A stretch of DNA of 7,269 bases from Ascidiaceihabitans sp047624005 (GTDB lineage: Bacteria; Pseudomonadota; Alphaproteobacteria; Rhodobacterales; Rhodobacteraceae): positions 1-7,269 of the forward strand of contig JBLHPE010000128.1 of assembly GCA_047624005.1 (NCBI GenBank), given 5' to 3'. Shown one piece after another: positions 6,341-7,269 of the stretch. The notes beneath the pieces are model-generated. The model had not been told where the DNA came from. It searched no databases and saw nothing but the letters and a program-made list of their open reading frames with translations. Within the stretch, counting starts at the first letter, position 1. Every line of letters begins with the position of its first letter. The position numbers and the translations under genes were made by a program.

Positions 6341-6354
6341 GACCAAGGTTGGTC
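6341..6354. repeat. Inverted repeat upstream of the GlxA-type regulator gene
   Basis: GACCAA and TTGGTC form perfect 6-bp arms around GG. The outer GACC/GGTC bases match those of the repeat at 6244-6258. It lies about 65 nt before the regulator's start codon, so it could be a regulator-binding site. Confidence 0.45.
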
Positions 6355-6419
6355 AACCGGTCCACTTTGTGGGTCTTAATCAGTTTGCGCATCCGCGCCC
6401 CCATCAAGGAAAAGCCGCG

Positions 6420-7269
6420 ATGTTAAATCCGCGCATGGCCACCAAGATAGAGCCAGAAACGAAGCCAAAGCGATATGTCTTTGTTTTGCTAGAAGATTTC
6501 ACACTTCTCAGCTTTGCCTCAGCCGTCGAGAGCCTGCGGATTGCAAATCGCATGTCTGGGCGCGAATCCTATCAATGGCGTATCATTGGCGAAGGTGGTG
6601 AAGAGGTGCGGTGCTCTGCCGGCAGCGTGTTTAAGGTTGACGGGGATCTTGATGAGGTGTCGCGAGATGACACCATCATGATTTGTGGCGGTATCAATAT
6701 CCAACAATTCACGACCAAAAAACTGCTTGGGTGGATTCGACGTGAGGCCCGCAAAGGCTTGCCCGTTGCTGGTCTTTGTACAGCGGCTTTTACGTTGGCT
6801 AAAGCAGGGTTACTTGATGGAAAGCGGGCCACAATACATTGGGAAAACCATGACAGCTTTGCGGAAGAGTTTTTAGAGGTAGAGTTGACCAAATCGGTTT
6901 TTGTTGTCGACGGCAATCGGCTTACAACAGCTGGTGGCACGTCCTCCATCGATTTGATGCTGAAATTGATTGCGGATGATCTGGGCGAAGACCTAGCAAA
7001 CGCCGTGGCTGATCAGCTGATTTATTCCTCGATCCGGACCGATCAAGACACCCAGCGCCTGTCTGTTCCAACACGGATCGGCGTACGTCATCCCAAACTC
7101 AGCCAAGTAATCCAGATCATGGAAAGCAATATCGAAGAGCCTATCAGCCCTTCAACTCTTGCCAAAGACGTCGGCATGTCGACCCGACAATTGGAGAGGC
7201 TTTTCAGACGCTACTTAAACCGCTCGCCAAAACGCTACTATATGGAATTAAGACTGCAAAAAGCGCGCA
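6420..7269 (+). CDS. GlxA family transcriptional regulator (DJ-1/PfpI-like domain plus AraC-type DNA-binding domain; partial at right edge)
   Basis: The visible 283 residues begin with ATG at 6420, after AAGGA with a 9-nt spacer; M6 is an alternative start. Residues about 18-195 form a DJ-1/PfpI-like domain: YVFVLLEDFTLLSFASAVESLR (19-40), MICGGINI (87-94), a nucleophile-elbow segment GLCTAAFTLAKAGLLDG with C120 (118-134), TIHWEN (138-143) and TTAGGTSSIDLML (169-181). An AraC-type domain starts near 225, with its first helix-turn-helix at about 242-266 (ISPSTLAKDVGMSTRQLERLFRRYL). The second helix-turn-helix, about 30-50 residues, lies past the edge. The N-terminal pattern resembles the GbdR/CdhR-like subgroup that senses quaternary amines such as glycine betaine or carnitine, but I would not assign a ligand. 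It is transcribed divergently from the DAHP synthase gene across a repeat-rich region and may regulate itself. Confidence 0.9.
   Translation, partial: MLNPRMATKIEPETKPKRYVFVLLEDFTLLSFASAVESLRIANRMSGRESYQWRIIGEGGEEVRCSAGSVFKVDGDLDEVSRDDTIMICGGINIQQFTTKKLLGWIRREARKGLPVAGLCTAAFTLAKAGLLDGKRATIHWENHDSFAEEFLEVELTKSVFVVDGNRLTTAGGTSSIDLMLKLIADDLGEDLANAVADQLIYSSIRTDQDTQRLSVPTRIGVRHPKLSQVIQIMESNIEEPISPSTLAKDVGMSTRQLERLFRRYLNRSPKRYYMELRLQKAR

Noticed and set aside
6227..6346. 40-residue N-terminal extension of DAHP synthase
   Set aside because: The segment overlaps the candidate promoter and inverted repeat, and a good ribosome binding site sits directly before the ATG at 6226. The extension has no class II DAHP synthase character.

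Overview
The window looks like an ordinary stretch of core chromosome from a marine alphaproteobacterium, most likely of the Rhodobacteraceae (Roseobacter) group, with a moderate G+C content. The main clues are protein style and gene content: a class II DAHP synthase, a short PhoR-type kinase directly upstream of pstS, a yicC-gmk pair, a PAS_5-type single-domain protein, and a CtrA-like TTAA-N7-TTAA element. There are no RNA genes, insertion sequences, CRISPR arrays or phage genes, and every reading frame I examined is intact.

Layout, left to right. The start of pstS (periplasmic phosphate-binding protein) runs off the left edge on the minus strand. Its 160-bp upstream gap holds a three-half-site Pho box. 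Next come four minus-strand genes packed tightly, in transcription order yicC, gmk, a gamma-carbonic-anhydrase-family gene and phoR. The junctions are a 6-nt gap, a 4-nt ATGA overlap and a 15-nt gap, so they are probably one transcript, with phosphate-responsive transcription resuming at pstS. A 218-bp divergent region with a CtrA-like box separates yicC from a plus-strand PAS-domain gene. That gene converges on the class II DAHP synthase gene, and the two share a strong bidirectional hairpin terminator. A 193-bp divergent region rich in GACC/GGTC inverted repeats separates the DAHP synthase gene from a GlxA-type (DJ-1-like plus AraC) regulator cut by the right edge.

How the genes work together. 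phoR and pstS belong to the phosphate-starvation system; by the usual alphaproteobacterial order, pstCAB, phoU and phoB would lie beyond the left edge. yicC and gmk are housekeeping RNA and nucleotide functions. The DAHP synthase opens the shikimate pathway. The PAS protein and the GlxA-type regulator are regulatory, and their targets cannot be read from sequence alone.

I see no clearly new biological system. The points most worth a second look are regulatory: the CtrA-like box before the PAS gene, the repeat cluster between the DAHP synthase and regulator genes, the triple Pho box, and a PhoR with no membrane segment encoded behind yicC-gmk.
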